Shown: in pieces, positions 1 to 8,833 of the stretch | Position numbering within the stretch: position 1 is the first letter of the stretch | Layout: every line of letters begins with the position of its first letter | Assembly: GCA_035292885.1 (NCBI GenBank) | Contig: DATDPG010000173.1 | Location: 1-36,256 of the forward strand | DNA length: 36,256 nucleotides | Direction: 5' to 3' | Origin: Bdellovibrionota bacterium | GTDB lineage: Bacteria > Bdellovibrionota_G > JALEGL01 > DATDPG01 | Notes under the pieces: generated by a model | Told to the model about the DNA's origin: nothing | The model's input: only the letters and a program-made list of their open reading frames with translations | Database searches by the model: none | Made by a program: the position numbers and the translations under genes

Positions 1-131
1 AACGCTGACATTAACTTTGAACGGAAACGAAAAAACGCGAGAGGAACTCCTCGGATTTCTGAAGCCACTCCTCGCGGCATAACCTTAAATCGGTTCCAAA
101 ACCCGTTTTTTTATGCAACGTTGGGGTCTAT

Positions 132-1058
132 TTAACTTCTGATCAAATCTAGGGCCGATTGGCGGATCGAATCTCGACCCAAGCCATACTTCTCCTGCAG
201 ATATGTTTGACTGCCGACGATCGATGAAAACCCAGCCTTGAGTCCCATTCGTAGAAACTTTTGAGGGATAACATGGGTGTCCATGAGAATTTCGGCGACC
301 AGCCCCCCCAAGCCACCCTCCAACGTATGTTCTTCCACAGTAACAATACCACCTGTCTCTTGAGCGGCATTTAAGATGGCTTCCCGATCGAATGGTTTCA
401 TCGTCGGGCAACTCATCACCCGAACTTGAATGTCATCTTTTTTCCGAAGCTCCTCGGCGACTTCCAAAACGACTTTCAAAATTCCACCACACGTCACAAA
501 GGTGAGTGCGTTTCCTTCCGTCAAAATTCGCGCTTTGCCCAGGATAAATTGTTCGTCTTTCTTCGACGTATTACCCGCCGACATCTTATCCAATCGAACG
601 TAGCCTGTGCCAGGAGTGCGAACGAGCATTTCAACCGCTTGAACCACTTCCCAATCATCTCCCGGAGTAAACATTGTGATGTTGGGCATCGCACGTACGA
701 TGGCGAGATCTTCAGTGGCATGGTGGGACATTCCCAATGCTCCGTAACTGAATCCCCCTCCCATCGCTACAATCTTGAGGTTGGCATCATGGTAAGCGGC
801 GTCATTTCGAATCTGCTCAAGGCAACGGAGAACAGCGAAGTTCGCAATTGAATAGGCAAAAACAATTTTTCCTTCAAGGGCGAGTCCCGTGGCAATTCCG
901 ATCATGTCCTGCTCCGCGACTCCAGCATTCACGTATTGCTTCGGACATTTCGCAATGAATGATTCGATCATTCCGTAACCTAGATCACCTACGACCAGCA
1001 TGATCTTAGTGTTTGATTCAGCCAGATGAGTTAAGGTTTTTATGAACTGGTCCTTCAC
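132..1058 (-). CDS. Transketolase, C-terminal subunit (pyrimidine-binding and C-terminal domains)
   Basis: The 308-aa product is the second half of a split transketolase. It carries the pyrimidine-binding domain with the conserved GVAEQDM motif (catalytic glutamate) near residue 48, then the C-terminal transketolase domain (CPTMKPFD and VEEHTLEGGLGG motifs). Known members transfer two-carbon ketol units with thiamine diphosphate and need the N-terminal partner, encoded immediately upstream. The start is GTG at 1058, and the TGA stop of the partner lies inside GTGA, a translational-coupling overlap. I infer a role in making an unusual sugar precursor for the neighbouring glycan cluster rather than in central metabolism, because the pair sits beside a methyltransferase and opposite an aminotransferase gene. 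The alternative is a displaced housekeeping transketolase. Confidence 0.9.
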   Translation of the reverse strand: MKDQFIKTLTHLAESNTKIMLVVGDLGYGMIESFIAKCPKQYVNAGVAEQDMIGIATGLALEGKIVFAYSIANFAVLRCLEQIRNDAAYHDANLKIVAMGGGFSYGALGMSHHATEDLAIVRAMPNITMFTPGDDWEVVQAVEMLVRTPGTGYVRLDKMSAGNTSKKDEQFILGKARILTEGNALTFVTCGGILKVVLEVAEELRKKDDIQVRVMSCPTMKPFDREAILNAAQETGGIVTVEEHTLEGGLGGLVAEILMDTHVIPQKFLRMGLKAGFSSIVGSQTYLQEKYGLGRDSIRQSALDLIRS

Positions 1059-1873
1059 AAGCCCCGTTCTAGCTCTGTCAACGCCGCCTCAAGTTCATCG
1101 CCCTTAGCCGTTCGGTAATGCCAAAGCACTTTATTTTCCATGAAGGAGACTCCTTTTCCCTTCACTGTGTGAGCAATTACGCATGTAGGACGTCCAATTC
1201 TCTTTGGTAATTGAGACAAAACCTCATGCATATTAGAATGGTTGTGCCCGTCCACTTCAAAAACCTCCCAACCAAACGTTTTCCATTTGTCCGCAAAGGG
1301 TTCCAGAGCGATTGTATCTTTCACCCAAGTGAGACTTTGAATCTTGTTGTAATCGATAATTACGATCAAGTTGTCCAATCGGTGATGGGCCGCAAAAAGG
1401 GCTCCCTCCCAATTCGATCCCTCGTCACATTCACCGTCACTTAGGAGTACGAATACACGATGCGATTTTCCATCAAGCTGAGCTGCATAAGCCATTCCCA
1501 CGCCCACGGGCAGGCCATGTCCAAGAGACCCGGTCGAAAGCTCAACCCCTGGAACTCCCTTGTGGGAGACATGCCCACTTAAATCGGAACCATTCTGACA
1601 GTGCGATTCAAGTTTCTCGACCGGGAAAAAGCCGGATTCAGCCAGTGCCGCATAAACGCCTGCTCCCGCGTGTCCCTTGCTCAAAATGAATCTGTCTCGG
1701 TCCGGCCACTTCGGATTCTTGGAATCAACCTTCATTATTTTCCCATAGAGAACCGCAATGATGTCGGCCATCGACAGGCACGACCCCACGTGTGAGCTCC
1801 CGCCACGGCTCGTCATTTTCACGACATGGATTCGGATTTGCTTGGCAAGTTCTATCGTGTTTGAAACAGGCAT
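1055..1873 (-). CDS. Transketolase, N-terminal subunit (thiamine-diphosphate binding)
   Basis: This 272-aa protein is the thiamine-diphosphate-binding half of a split transketolase. Visible signatures are GGSSHVGSCLS near residue 24, LSKGHAGAGVYAAL near 64, STGSLGHGLPVGVGMA near 112, and the metal/ThDP motif SDGECDEGSNWE near 144, where the usual leading Gly of GDGE is Ser. The following IDYNKIQ is the conserved asparagine segment. The gene ends in a 4-nt overlap with the C-terminal subunit and lies 30 nt downstream of a methyltransferase gene on the same strand, so the three are probably one transcript. Split transketolases are common in archaea and in sugar-biosynthesis clusters. The exact substrate cannot be read from sequence. 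Confidence 0.9.
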   Translation of the reverse strand: MPVSNTIELAKQIRIHVVKMTSRGGSSHVGSCLSMADIIAVLYGKIMKVDSKNPKWPDRDRFILSKGHAGAGVYAALAESGFFPVEKLESHCQNGSDLSGHVSHKGVPGVELSTGSLGHGLPVGVGMAYAAQLDGKSHRVFVLLSDGECDEGSNWEGALFAAHHRLDNLIVIIDYNKIQSLTWVKDTIALEPFADKWKTFGWEVFEVDGHNHSNMHEVLSQLPKRIGRPTCVIAHTVKGKGVSFMENKVLWHYRTAKGDELEAALTELERGL

Positions 1874-1903
1874 AAATGTTCGGAGATATTATGGTTATCA
1901 ATA

Positions 1904-2677
1904 TTATAATTTTTGGGCTGCACAAAAAAGCACCTTATGAGACCGATCTGGTAATTCTGATGTCAGCGGACTGGGGGGGGCAGCTTGGAATTCAACTGAG
2001 TCCAAACGCTGAGGAAGAATTTCTAATTTTCCGAAGACGATTCGCTTCAAAGCTCTTTTGCCCACCATTGATTTCGGAATGAGATTGAACATCACGGCCA
2101 GCTTTTTAGCTGGTCTTAGTACCTTCTGCCAAATAGACGCTTCGTTCACTGGCGAATCACCGAAAAATTCCGCCTCGAATCCATGCTCATTCAATACCTG
2201 TGACAGCTCCCTAACACCCAAATAGCTTAGGCTCAACTGGCTCGGATTGAAATCGTACAGATCCTTGTTCGCGGTAACTATGAGGAGAAACCCACCTTTG
2301 CGCAATATGCGCTTCGCCTCGCCTAAAAACTTCGGAATCGATGGTATGTAATAAATGGCTTCACAGATAGCGATAATATCCTTTGATGCATTTTCGAAAG
2401 GGAGATTCTGGGCGTCCAAAACTTGGATTTGAATGGAGTTTCCATAAATTTCCTTCGCTCTTTGAACAAGTTTCGGAGAAATATCTCCGGCAACGAGGCT
2501 TCGTGCGGTCTTCTGAATCAACCCAAGCCCAAAACCGGTGCCACAAGCCACCTCAACGATATCCTTATCGTGACAATAGGACGCCACCCACGAATATCGA
2601 TTGAAAAGCCTTTGGATTTGTTCGTGTGTGGCTTCTTGGCCGTTCGCTTCAGAAACTTCAGAATAATCCGTTTGCAT
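1904..2677 (-). CDS. Class I SAM-dependent methyltransferase (Methyltransf_11 type)
   Basis: The 257-aa product has a Rossmann-type methyltransferase core. Motif I, VEVACGTGFGLGL, lies near residue 42; an acidic loop VAGDISPKLVQRA follows near 62; the LPFENASKDIIAICEAIYY segment matches motifs II and III. The C-terminal part past residue 165 is basic and matches nothing I recognise. It is the first gene of a three-gene minus-strand unit with the split transketolase and is divergent from the aminotransferase gene (98 nt between starts). I infer methylation of a sugar or lipid-linked glycan. The upstream AG-rich ribosome site (AAGTTAGGT before ATG) is weak but acceptable. Confidence 0.8.
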   Translation of the reverse strand: MQTDYSEVSEANGQEATHEQIQRLFNRYSWVASYCHDKDIVEVACGTGFGLGLIQKTARSLVAGDISPKLVQRAKEIYGNSIQIQVLDAQNLPFENASKDIIAICEAIYYIPSIPKFLGEAKRILRKGGFLLIVTANKDLYDFNPSQLSLSYLGVRELSQVLNEHGFEAEFFGDSPVNEASIWQKVLRPAKKLAVMFNLIPKSMVGKRALKRIVFGKLEILPQRLDSVEFQAAPPSPLTSELPDRSHKVLFCAAQKL

Positions 2678-2775
2678 ACCTAACTTTCTATTCCGAAAAG
2701 GACATTTGGTTACACAGGCTTGAAGCTCATGTAAAGGTCCGTTAGCATCCGACCAGCTCTAGAAAGGATTTACTG
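2678..2775. promoter_or_regulatory. Divergent intergenic region between methyltransferase and aminotransferase genes
   Basis: This 98-nt gap separates two divergent units and must hold both promoters. On the plus strand an AAAGGA ribosome-binding site sits seven bases before the ATG at 2776. I see no convincing -35/-10 pair on either strand, so only its role as a divergent control region is inferred. Confidence 0.4.
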
Positions 2776-3894
2776 ATGGCGCAACTCACTCGTACGGTTC
2801 CCTTTTTTCCATATCCGCAGGTTTTCAAAGCCTACGAAACTGAACTGACCCGAGCCTTTAAAGAAGTGGCGGGTAAGGGCGCTTTCATCATGCAACAAGA
2901 GGTGAATGATTTCGAAGATAGTCTTAGGAAATTGACCGGAGCAAAATATGCTCTCGGGGTCTCAAACGCTACAGACGGCCTCATCATTGCTCTGCGTGCG
3001 CTTCCTCTTGGTTCAGGTGATGAGGTCGTATTTGCTTCGCACACTTTTGTAGCGACTGCTGCGGCCGTTCACTTTGCGGGCGGTGTTCCCGTCCCCGCGG
3101 ACTGCGGTTCGGACCACCTAATCGATCCAGATTCAGTTGAGCGCGCCATTACTTCACGAACGCGAGTGATCATGCCCACCCAGCTGAACGGTCGTACCGC
3201 AGATATGGATCGCCTAAAAGCAATTGCCAGAGAGCATAATTTGGCCATAGTTGAAGATGCTGCACAAGGTCTCGGTTCGAAGTTCAAATCACAGTGCGCA
3301 GGGACGTTTGGTGTCGCAGGGGCGATTAGCTTCTATCCCGCCAAGAACCTGGGGGCCATGGGTGACGCCGGCGCGATCCTTACGAATGATGGAGCAATCT
3401 ATGAACGAATGTGCCTTCTCCGTGACCATGGTCGACACCAAACAGGGGAAGTTAAGATGTGGGGGATGAACGCCCGCCTCGATAATCTGCAGGCTGCATT
3501 TCTGAATCTCAAAATCCAGCGATATGCCGAAATCGTAGAAAAACGCCGACATGTCGCTTCCTTGTACCAAGAACTTCTTGGCGGGGTTCGCGAGTTGGCT
3601 CTACCCCCAGCTCCGGGAAGTCACCCGGATCATTTCGATGTGTTTCAGAATTATGAAATTGAAGCGGAACGAAGGGATGAACTGAAAAAGCATCTTCATG
3701 ACAATAGAGTTGGGACGCTCATCCAGTGGGGTGGAAAGGCCGTGCATCAATTCACTGCTCTTGGATTCAAGGTTTCGCTCCCCAATACAGAAAAAATGTT
3801 TACACGTTGTTTAATGCTCCCAATGAACGATTTTCTGTCAGACCAAGATGTACGTTACGTTTGTGAGCAAGTGCGCCATTTTTATCGCAGTTAG
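2776..3894 (+). CDS. DegT/DnrJ/EryC1/StrS-family sugar aminotransferase
   Basis: This 372-aa PLP-dependent aminotransferase is of the sugar aminotransferase type. Typical signatures are SNATDGL near residue 63, ASHTFVATAAAV near 88, EDAAQGLGSKF near 160 (Asp161 would contact the pyridine nitrogen and Gln164 the cofactor) and FYPAKNLGAMGDAGA, whose Lys190 should form the Schiff base. Family members transfer an amino group from glutamate to a keto-sugar nucleotide. A likely source of the keto sugar in this cluster is the 4,6-dehydratase encoded at 20219. The ATG is preceded by AAAGGA at good spacing. The stop codon directly abuts the ATG of the next glycosyltransferase gene, indicating tight co-transcription. 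Confidence 0.92.
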   Translation: MAQLTRTVPFFPYPQVFKAYETELTRAFKEVAGKGAFIMQQEVNDFEDSLRKLTGAKYALGVSNATDGLIIALRALPLGSGDEVVFASHTFVATAAAVHFAGGVPVPADCGSDHLIDPDSVERAITSRTRVIMPTQLNGRTADMDRLKAIAREHNLAIVEDAAQGLGSKFKSQCAGTFGVAGAISFYPAKNLGAMGDAGAILTNDGAIYERMCLLRDHGRHQTGEVKMWGMNARLDNLQAAFLNLKIQRYAEIVEKRRHVASLYQELLGGVRELALPPAPGSHPDHFDVFQNYEIEAERRDELKKHLHDNRVGTLIQWGGKAVHQFTALGFKVSLPNTEKMFTRCLMLPMNDFLSDQDVRYVCEQVRHFYRS

Positions 3895-5145
3895 ATGAAA
3901 ATCTGGTTTACGGAAATCGGAGAACCTCTCCCCCTGGAAGGCGACGTTAGACTGTTGCGATATGGTTTGTTGACACCGCTTTTGGCTGAAATGGGGCACG
4001 ACGTGACATGGTGGGCTTCGAATTTTTCGCATTCTACGAAAAGGTTCATCTGTGAAGGGGACCGTGTGGAAAATTGGAAAGGAGTTCGCCTGAGGATCCT
4101 CAAAGGCCTTAAATACAGACGGAGTGTTTCATTCCAGCGCTTTCGTTACCAGGCGCATTTCGCCCGGCGCTTTTATGCAGAGGCGTTGAAAGAATCTTCC
4201 CCTGATATCATTGTGAGCCCCATCCCGACGCTAGAGGCTGCAGAGATGGCGACACGATTTGCACTGGAAAGACATATTCCAATTGTTACCGATATCCGAG
4301 ATGAGTGGCCGGAAGATTTGGCACGACTCGCACCTAGACCATTCCGCGGCTTGGCCCGCTTCGTACTACGAGACTACTATCGAAAGGCTCGGTTTGTATG
4401 CTCTTCTGTAAACGCCATATTCGGAATATCGGAACGACAACTCAACTACGGTATTTCTCTTTCAAATCGCCCACGCAATGAATTCGACCATGTGATTCCT
4501 ATTGGGTATTCGGCGGAAACGTATTCTCCGGCTGTAATCGAAACAGAAATCAGGAAATGGCGCGAGTTAGGTGTGAGCGAGGGGTCATTCGTCTGCTGTT
4601 TCTTCGGAACCATCGGCCACTTTTTTGACCTTGAGACAGTGATTCAAGCTGCCAAGGTCCTCGAAAAGAAACATCCGATCCAGTTTGTTTTGTGCGGGGA
4701 TGGAAGCCGCCTTGAACACTATCGCAGAATGGCAAGTAACGTCAGATCAGTGCTTTTTCCTGGATGGGTTAAAGGGCCACAAATTTCAGCGTTGATGTCG
4801 ATTTCCCATTTAGGATTGGCCCCCTACGCCGCTGAAGCAGAAACGATGTCACTTCCCAATAAGCCCTTCGAGTATATGGCCGCGGGATTGCCGGTGGTGT
4901 CGTCCATAAGAGGCGAATTGGAGAGTCTGTTGGCAAAACATGGTTGTGGAGTTACCTATCAGGCTGACTCAGTTGAACAGCTTTGTGCTGTTCTTTCTTT
5001 GTTATTGCGATCTAGTCAGAAAAGAGGACAGATGGGTGTAAGCGCAAAGGCGACTTTCGAAGGAAATTTTTCTACTACATCGAATGCTGAGAAGTTCGCG
5101 AGAAACCTCATGAAAACGCTTGAGAAGGCAGATACAACACGGTAA
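3895..5145 (+). CDS. Glycosyltransferase family 4 (GT-B fold)
   Basis: This 416-aa protein has the two-domain GT-B layout. An N-terminal acceptor domain contains PDIIVSPIP near residue 103 and TDIRDEWPEDL near 132. The C-terminal donor domain contains CFFGTIGHFFDLETVI near 238, VLCGDGS near 264 and the family-4 nucleotide-sugar motif LPNKPFEYMAAGLPVV near 320. It would add a sugar from a nucleotide donor to a lipid-linked glycan on the cytoplasmic face of the inner membrane. The ATG at 3895 follows the preceding TAG with no spacer, so translation is probably coupled. The donor and linkage cannot be inferred. Confidence 0.9.
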   Translation: MKIWFTEIGEPLPLEGDVRLLRYGLLTPLLAEMGHDVTWWASNFSHSTKRFICEGDRVENWKGVRLRILKGLKYRRSVSFQRFRYQAHFARRFYAEALKESSPDIIVSPIPTLEAAEMATRFALERHIPIVTDIRDEWPEDLARLAPRPFRGLARFVLRDYYRKARFVCSSVNAIFGISERQLNYGISLSNRPRNEFDHVIPIGYSAETYSPAVIETEIRKWRELGVSEGSFVCCFFGTIGHFFDLETVIQAAKVLEKKHPIQFVLCGDGSRLEHYRRMASNVRSVLFPGWVKGPQISALMSISHLGLAPYAAEAETMSLPNKPFEYMAAGLPVVSSIRGELESLLAKHGCGVTYQADSVEQLCAVLSLLLRSSQKRGQMGVSAKATFEGNFSTTSNAEKFARNLMKTLEKADTTR

Positions 5146-5178
5146 GCAGCACGGCAAGTATGAGAACGCGAGGTTAGA

Positions 5179-6033
5179 GTGGAATTGCGACAGCTACGAG
5201 AGTCGCTCATGGCCGTTCAACAACGGTCTATTAATTTAGAATCGCTCGAGGAGCGCAAAAAGAAGGAGCTTGAGTTTCACAATCTCCACCGAGACCTGGC
5301 ATTTGCTGCTGGGGCTCCGAAAGATACGTACGAGCTTTTACATGGCAATAAGAAATATTATTCGGTGGTCGAAAAGTCCCATCGTTATATCGACGAATGG
5401 TTTCAAAAACACATTCCGGGAAAGGTTTTTTTCGATTACGCCTGCGGCAATGGTGAAATGGCGATCAAAGCCGCGTCCATGGGCTCCGCCCTAGCCATCG
5501 GTCTTGATATCAGTGACGTTTCGGTCGGGAACGCGAGAAAGGCCGCGGAAAAATTGGGTGTCGCCGACAGATGCATCTTTGTCCAGGGTGACTGCGAAAA
5601 CACCGGCCTGCCCAATGGATGTGCGGATGTGATCTTGTGTAGCGGAATGCTCCATCATCTTGATTTAAAGCATGCGTTTCCGGAGTTGGAAAGGGTCCTC
5701 GGGTCCGGAGGCCGCATTTTGTGTATTGAAGCTTTGGCTTATAACCCGATCATCAAGCTCTACAGGTTGTTAACGCCAAGTATGCGGACGGAGTGGGAAA
5801 AAAACCACATTTTGTCTATGAGGGATGTCCGGTTTGCTGGGCAGTTTTTCAATTTTGGAGAGGTACGATATTGGCATTTATTATCAATCATGGCCGTGCC
5901 ATTCAGAAACTTTATGGGCTTTAAACCGATGCTCTCGCTCCTAGGCCAATTGGATGACGTTGTCTTACGAGTTCCTGGCCTACGACTACTTGCTTGGCAG
6001 TTCACGTTCGAATTACTTAAGAAACCTGAGTGA
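5179..6033 (+). CDS. Class I SAM-dependent methyltransferase
   Basis: The 284-aa product has a basic, charged N-terminus and then a methyltransferase core: motif I FFDYACGNGEMAIKAA near residue 90, the acidic-end strand IGLDISDVSVGNARKAA near 107, VQGDCENTGLPNGCADVILCSGMLHHLD near 130-155, and LERVLGSGGRILCIE. The GTG start at 5179 is favoured because GAGG lies five bases upstream. An ATG at 5209 is an alternative lacking such a site. The gene follows the glycosyltransferase by 33 nt and ends a three-gene plus-strand unit. It converges with the flippase gene to the right. Methylation of a glycan residue or chain terminus is plausible but not shown. Confidence 0.85.
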   Translation: MELRQLRESLMAVQQRSINLESLEERKKKELEFHNLHRDLAFAAGAPKDTYELLHGNKKYYSVVEKSHRYIDEWFQKHIPGKVFFDYACGNGEMAIKAASMGSALAIGLDISDVSVGNARKAAEKLGVADRCIFVQGDCENTGLPNGCADVILCSGMLHHLDLKHAFPELERVLGSGGRILCIEALAYNPIIKLYRLLTPSMRTEWEKNHILSMRDVRFAGQFFNFGEVRYWHLLSIMAVPFRNFMGFKPMLSLLGQLDDVVLRVPGLRLLAWQFTFELLKKPE

Positions 6034-6072
6034 AACAACTGTTACCTAGCTAAAGTAAAAAGGCCTCTTGCT

Positions 6073-7371
6073 TTAAGTCTGCCGCGGCGTCGAGAGAGCA
6101 TTAGTCTTACGTAACTGTGCCAGCGTCCAAAAGAATCGGATGCACAAATAGGTTCGATTCGCTGTGAGGCCCCAAAATAGAGCGGCTAAATTGAGGTAAC
6201 GTACGAAGGCCAACACAAAAACAATGAAGAGCGCAAGCGACTCGAGGCGCCATCGGAGAAGTCTCAAGTTTTCACGCTTGGACATAAATGGAGCAGCTCC
6301 AACGGTGGAAAGGCATAGGGGGATAATGACTGTCGCAACAGCTTTGAAGACCCCCTCCTGTGAGGAGTAATCGCCCTTCACTAAGAGCGCCAAAGCTGAA
6401 TGCCCAAAAAAATACATCGCTATGCTAACCGGAAGTAGAAATGCTACGGCATAAAGACAAATGCGTTCAATCATCTTGAAAAGCAGGTGTGCCTCGTTAT
6501 CCCAATAGCGATGAACAATGGGAAGGAGCAAACGCATAACTAGGACGTAGGGGAAAAAATAAACCGCAAAGACAAGGAGCATGGCCAACGTAGCGGCCGA
6601 GATCTCATGCGCGCCGAAAAAGAAACCCGCCAACACCACTACGAGCTTGAGATCGAGGGAATCCAGAACCTCCGTAGCACCAAACCCCAATCCGGATTGC
6701 ACGACTCCGAATAGGCCTCCGTATTGTAAGGCGGACCGGACCTCTGTCTGGGCCAGGCTGTTTACTCGGCTATAAATCGGACGCCAGGCCATTCTTATAG
6801 CCCAACCAGCCAAAAGAAGGCTCGCAATGGTCCATAGGGCGACGGCAGAAGTGTAGCCTAAAGCGGCAACGGCAGCGGTTATTGCAACAAGCAGGCGGGC
6901 TAGGTTTTGAAGGAGAGGCCATAGAGCAACCTGCGCGATCCATCCCCGAATTTGAAAAACGGGGTAAATCAGGACAATGGGGATCTGCGCCAAAAAGACG
7001 ACTAATTCAAGAGGCATGCCTGTGAAAAGCGGCTTCTCCGTCAGTAAAATCCAAGCGTAGAGCCCGAAAAAACCGAAGAAAGCTAGAAACGAACTTAGTC
7101 CAAAGTAAGCCATCAAGCGTACAAGTCCTGTTTTTGTCTCCAACCGCCCACGGAAAAACTCAGAAAGGATTAAGTTGCTCGCGCCAAGACAGGCGACCCC
7201 GATCAAAATTGAACAGATCGAGTTTAGATAGGACCATTGCGCAAAACCTTGTACGCCTAAGCTGCGTTCAAATAATATTTGTGTGGGCAACGAGCAAGCG
7301 GCTGTTGCGGTCGCAGCAAACCCTAGGAATACTCCCTCTCGTGCTCCACTAAGGCTGCGTCGAGAATTCAT
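6073..7371 (-). CDS. Polytopic membrane protein, Wzx-like polysaccharide flippase
   Basis: The product (432 aa from ATG 7371) is almost wholly hydrophobic, with about twelve predicted membrane helices and short loops, as in the MOP/polysaccharide-transporter superfamily. Segments such as GVQGFAQWSYLNSICSIL near the N-terminus and GGLFGVVQSGLGFGATEVLDSLDLKLVV in the middle resemble O-antigen flippases. It would move an undecaprenyl-linked oligosaccharide to the periplasmic face. An upstream TTG at 7398 would add nine residues, but the internal ATG looks more natural. It is the last gene of the long minus-strand operon, 37 nt or more after the Wzy-like gene. A second, different flippase gene lies at 15158-16444, so one may serve another substrate. 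Confidence 0.75.
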   Translation of the reverse strand: MNSRRSLSGAREGVFLGFAATATAACSLPTQILFERSLGVQGFAQWSYLNSICSILIGVACLGASNLILSEFFRGRLETKTGLVRLMAYFGLSSFLAFFGFFGLYAWILLTEKPLFTGMPLELVVFLAQIPIVLIYPVFQIRGWIAQVALWPLLQNLARLLVAITAAVAALGYTSAVALWTIASLLLAGWAIRMAWRPIYSRVNSLAQTEVRSALQYGGLFGVVQSGLGFGATEVLDSLDLKLVVVLAGFFFGAHEISAATLAMLLVFAVYFFPYVLVMRLLLPIVHRYWDNEAHLLFKMIERICLYAVAFLLPVSIAMYFFGHSALALLVKGDYSSQEGVFKAVATVIIPLCLSTVGAAPFMSKRENLRLLRWRLESLALFIVFVLAFVRYLNLAALFWGLTANRTYLCIRFFWTLAQLRKTNALSTPRQT

Positions 7372-7435
7372 CTGGTCTTTTATGTTCCTTGAGAGCAAGT
7401 ATCATAGAGTGAAATCGTAACAATCTTTCCGTACC

Positions 7436-8686
7436 TCACGCAGACTGCCTCGGAATGGGGAGAAGATAGGGCTTGGTTCGAGTCAAACCGAAGCGCCAAG
7501 ATGCACGCAACATTTCCCCGATGGTCCACGCAACAAGGGTAGCTGTGAACATTTTTGATAAATAGAGAATGAAATTTCCGTTTATAAGGTCTGTCATCGT
7601 ATATGCGAGGTAAGCCTCAAAAGCGATCACAGCCAGTGCGGAATGGCACGTTCGGACAATCCTGACAGCGATTTTCAAACATGCCGCTACCACAACGCCG
7701 CCAAGGAAGCTTGCCAGATATCCTCCAATGACATAGGCGTACGCGAAAGCAAGGGCGTTCGCGCTCCCAGATTCTAGGCCTTCTCGATAGAAATATTCCC
7801 CAGCGATCAGACTCTCCACCGACGGCATACTCGGAAACAGCGGACCCAAAAGAGGCCTGATCACAGTGAACGGGCCGATGAGCCGAAGGTTATCCACTGC
7901 GTCAATGTATGCCGCTGCAACCTCCATCGGACCGACGAACAATCGGTAAACGACCCCTTCCCATATTAGTTCAAAAATAGAAAAAACTTGGCTAATGCCT
8001 AGAGCAGCGAGTTTCGCGCTCGTCACCGCAAAAATAACTAAGATTAGGCCTAACACGAACGGGAGGGCACGTACTGCGTATTTCAACAAGTGGCGCCCGC
8101 CTGACGGTAAAATAATTAGCGCGGCAATCAGATAATTTATGAGAGTAGCCTTCTGGGACGACCATAATGCCATGGACAATGAGAGCGCTAATCCGGTCAA
8201 TATCCACTTTCGCCCAATCAAAACCTTCTGCGCGCGCCACAGTCCGAGCGCCATAATAAATACGATCGGGGCCAATACATCGCGCGCGTCACAGTAGATT
8301 CGTACGAAAACTTGGTCCTCATTCAGTTTGAGAAAATCCTCCCTGAGCTGGAGGGCGATCATAGGATCGTCAGAAGTGGCAACTCCTAGAATTGGCGGAA
8401 TCGGACCCGCCAGAAATATATAAACCGTGGAAATAAAGAGGAGCGCGATCAGAATCTTCAGTCCTTTTGACATCGAGGCCCGTTTTGGGATTGACGAGAA
8501 GATTTGTCTAATAGGCACAATGGCGGAAGTTATGAGGAATCCCATCAGGAAGAGGGTGCAACTCGCCACTGCGGAATGAACAACGTTGGGTGGCACCGTC
8601 TCGAATTCCGCCGTCAATCCGGGAATTATCGCGACAACAAGGTAAAATGCGGTCAGGTAGATCGCGAGTTTACTTGAGCTCAACAT
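7436..8686 (-). CDS. Polytopic membrane protein, Wzy-like oligosaccharide repeat-unit polymerase
   Basis: This 416-aa protein has about ten to twelve predicted membrane helices and a larger periplasmic loop containing GPMEVAAAYIDAVDNLRLIGPFTVIRPLLG and GEYFYREGLESGSANALAFAYAYVIGG. This pattern is typical of the EpsG/oligosaccharide-repeat-unit polymerase class, in which identity is low but architecture is conserved. It would polymerise flipped repeat units in the periplasm under control of the Wzz-like protein (18830). The call rests on topology and genomic context between flippase and glycosyltransferase genes, not on a diagnostic catalytic motif. A WaaL-type ligase is the main alternative. 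Confidence 0.65.
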   Translation of the reverse strand: MLSSSKLAIYLTAFYLVVAIIPGLTAEFETVPPNVVHSAVASCTLFLMGFLITSAIVPIRQIFSSIPKRASMSKGLKILIALLFISTVYIFLAGPIPPILGVATSDDPMIALQLREDFLKLNEDQVFVRIYCDARDVLAPIVFIMALGLWRAQKVLIGRKWILTGLALSLSMALWSSQKATLINYLIAALIILPSGGRHLLKYAVRALPFVLGLILVIFAVTSAKLAALGISQVFSIFELIWEGVVYRLFVGPMEVAAAYIDAVDNLRLIGPFTVIRPLLGPLFPSMPSVESLIAGEYFYREGLESGSANALAFAYAYVIGGYLASFLGGVVVAACLKIAVRIVRTCHSALAVIAFEAYLAYTMTDLINGNFILYLSKMFTATLVAWTIGEMLRASWRFGLTRTKPYLLPIPRQSA

Positions 8687-8695
8687 TGCGGAAGA

Positions 8696-8833
8696 TTACT
8701 TGTGTTGTATCTGAAGCGCGCCAATGATGGTCCCACCTTGCCCAATTACCCTGTTCATACCGGCGTCGCCACCTGACACATCTACTAATGTTTTAGCGAC
8801 AATATCGACCACACGGCGTTCTGCAACTCCCAT
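8696..8833 (-). CDS. Possible small protein (45 aa) in the polysaccharide operon
   Basis: A 45-codon frame runs from ATG at 8833 to TAA at 8696-8698. It overlaps the last 49 nt of the upstream 639-aa gene and ends nine bases before the polymerase start. It begins MGVAERRVVDIVAKTL, which could form an amphipathic helix, followed by a glycine-rich stretch. AGGG lies upstream but at long spacing. Other junctions in this operon are only 3 to 23 nt apart, so a gene here would explain the otherwise large 98-nt gap. I do not recognise a family, and it could be chance. Confidence 0.3.
   Translation of the reverse strand: MGVAERRVVDIVAKTLVDVSGGDAGMNRVIGQGGTIIGALQIQHK

Noticed and set aside
1-131. Possible gene end or terminator at the left edge (GAGGA/TCCTC repeats and a T-run near 106-112)
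   Set aside because: The repeats do not form a usable hairpin next to the T-run, and no frame reads as a protein.
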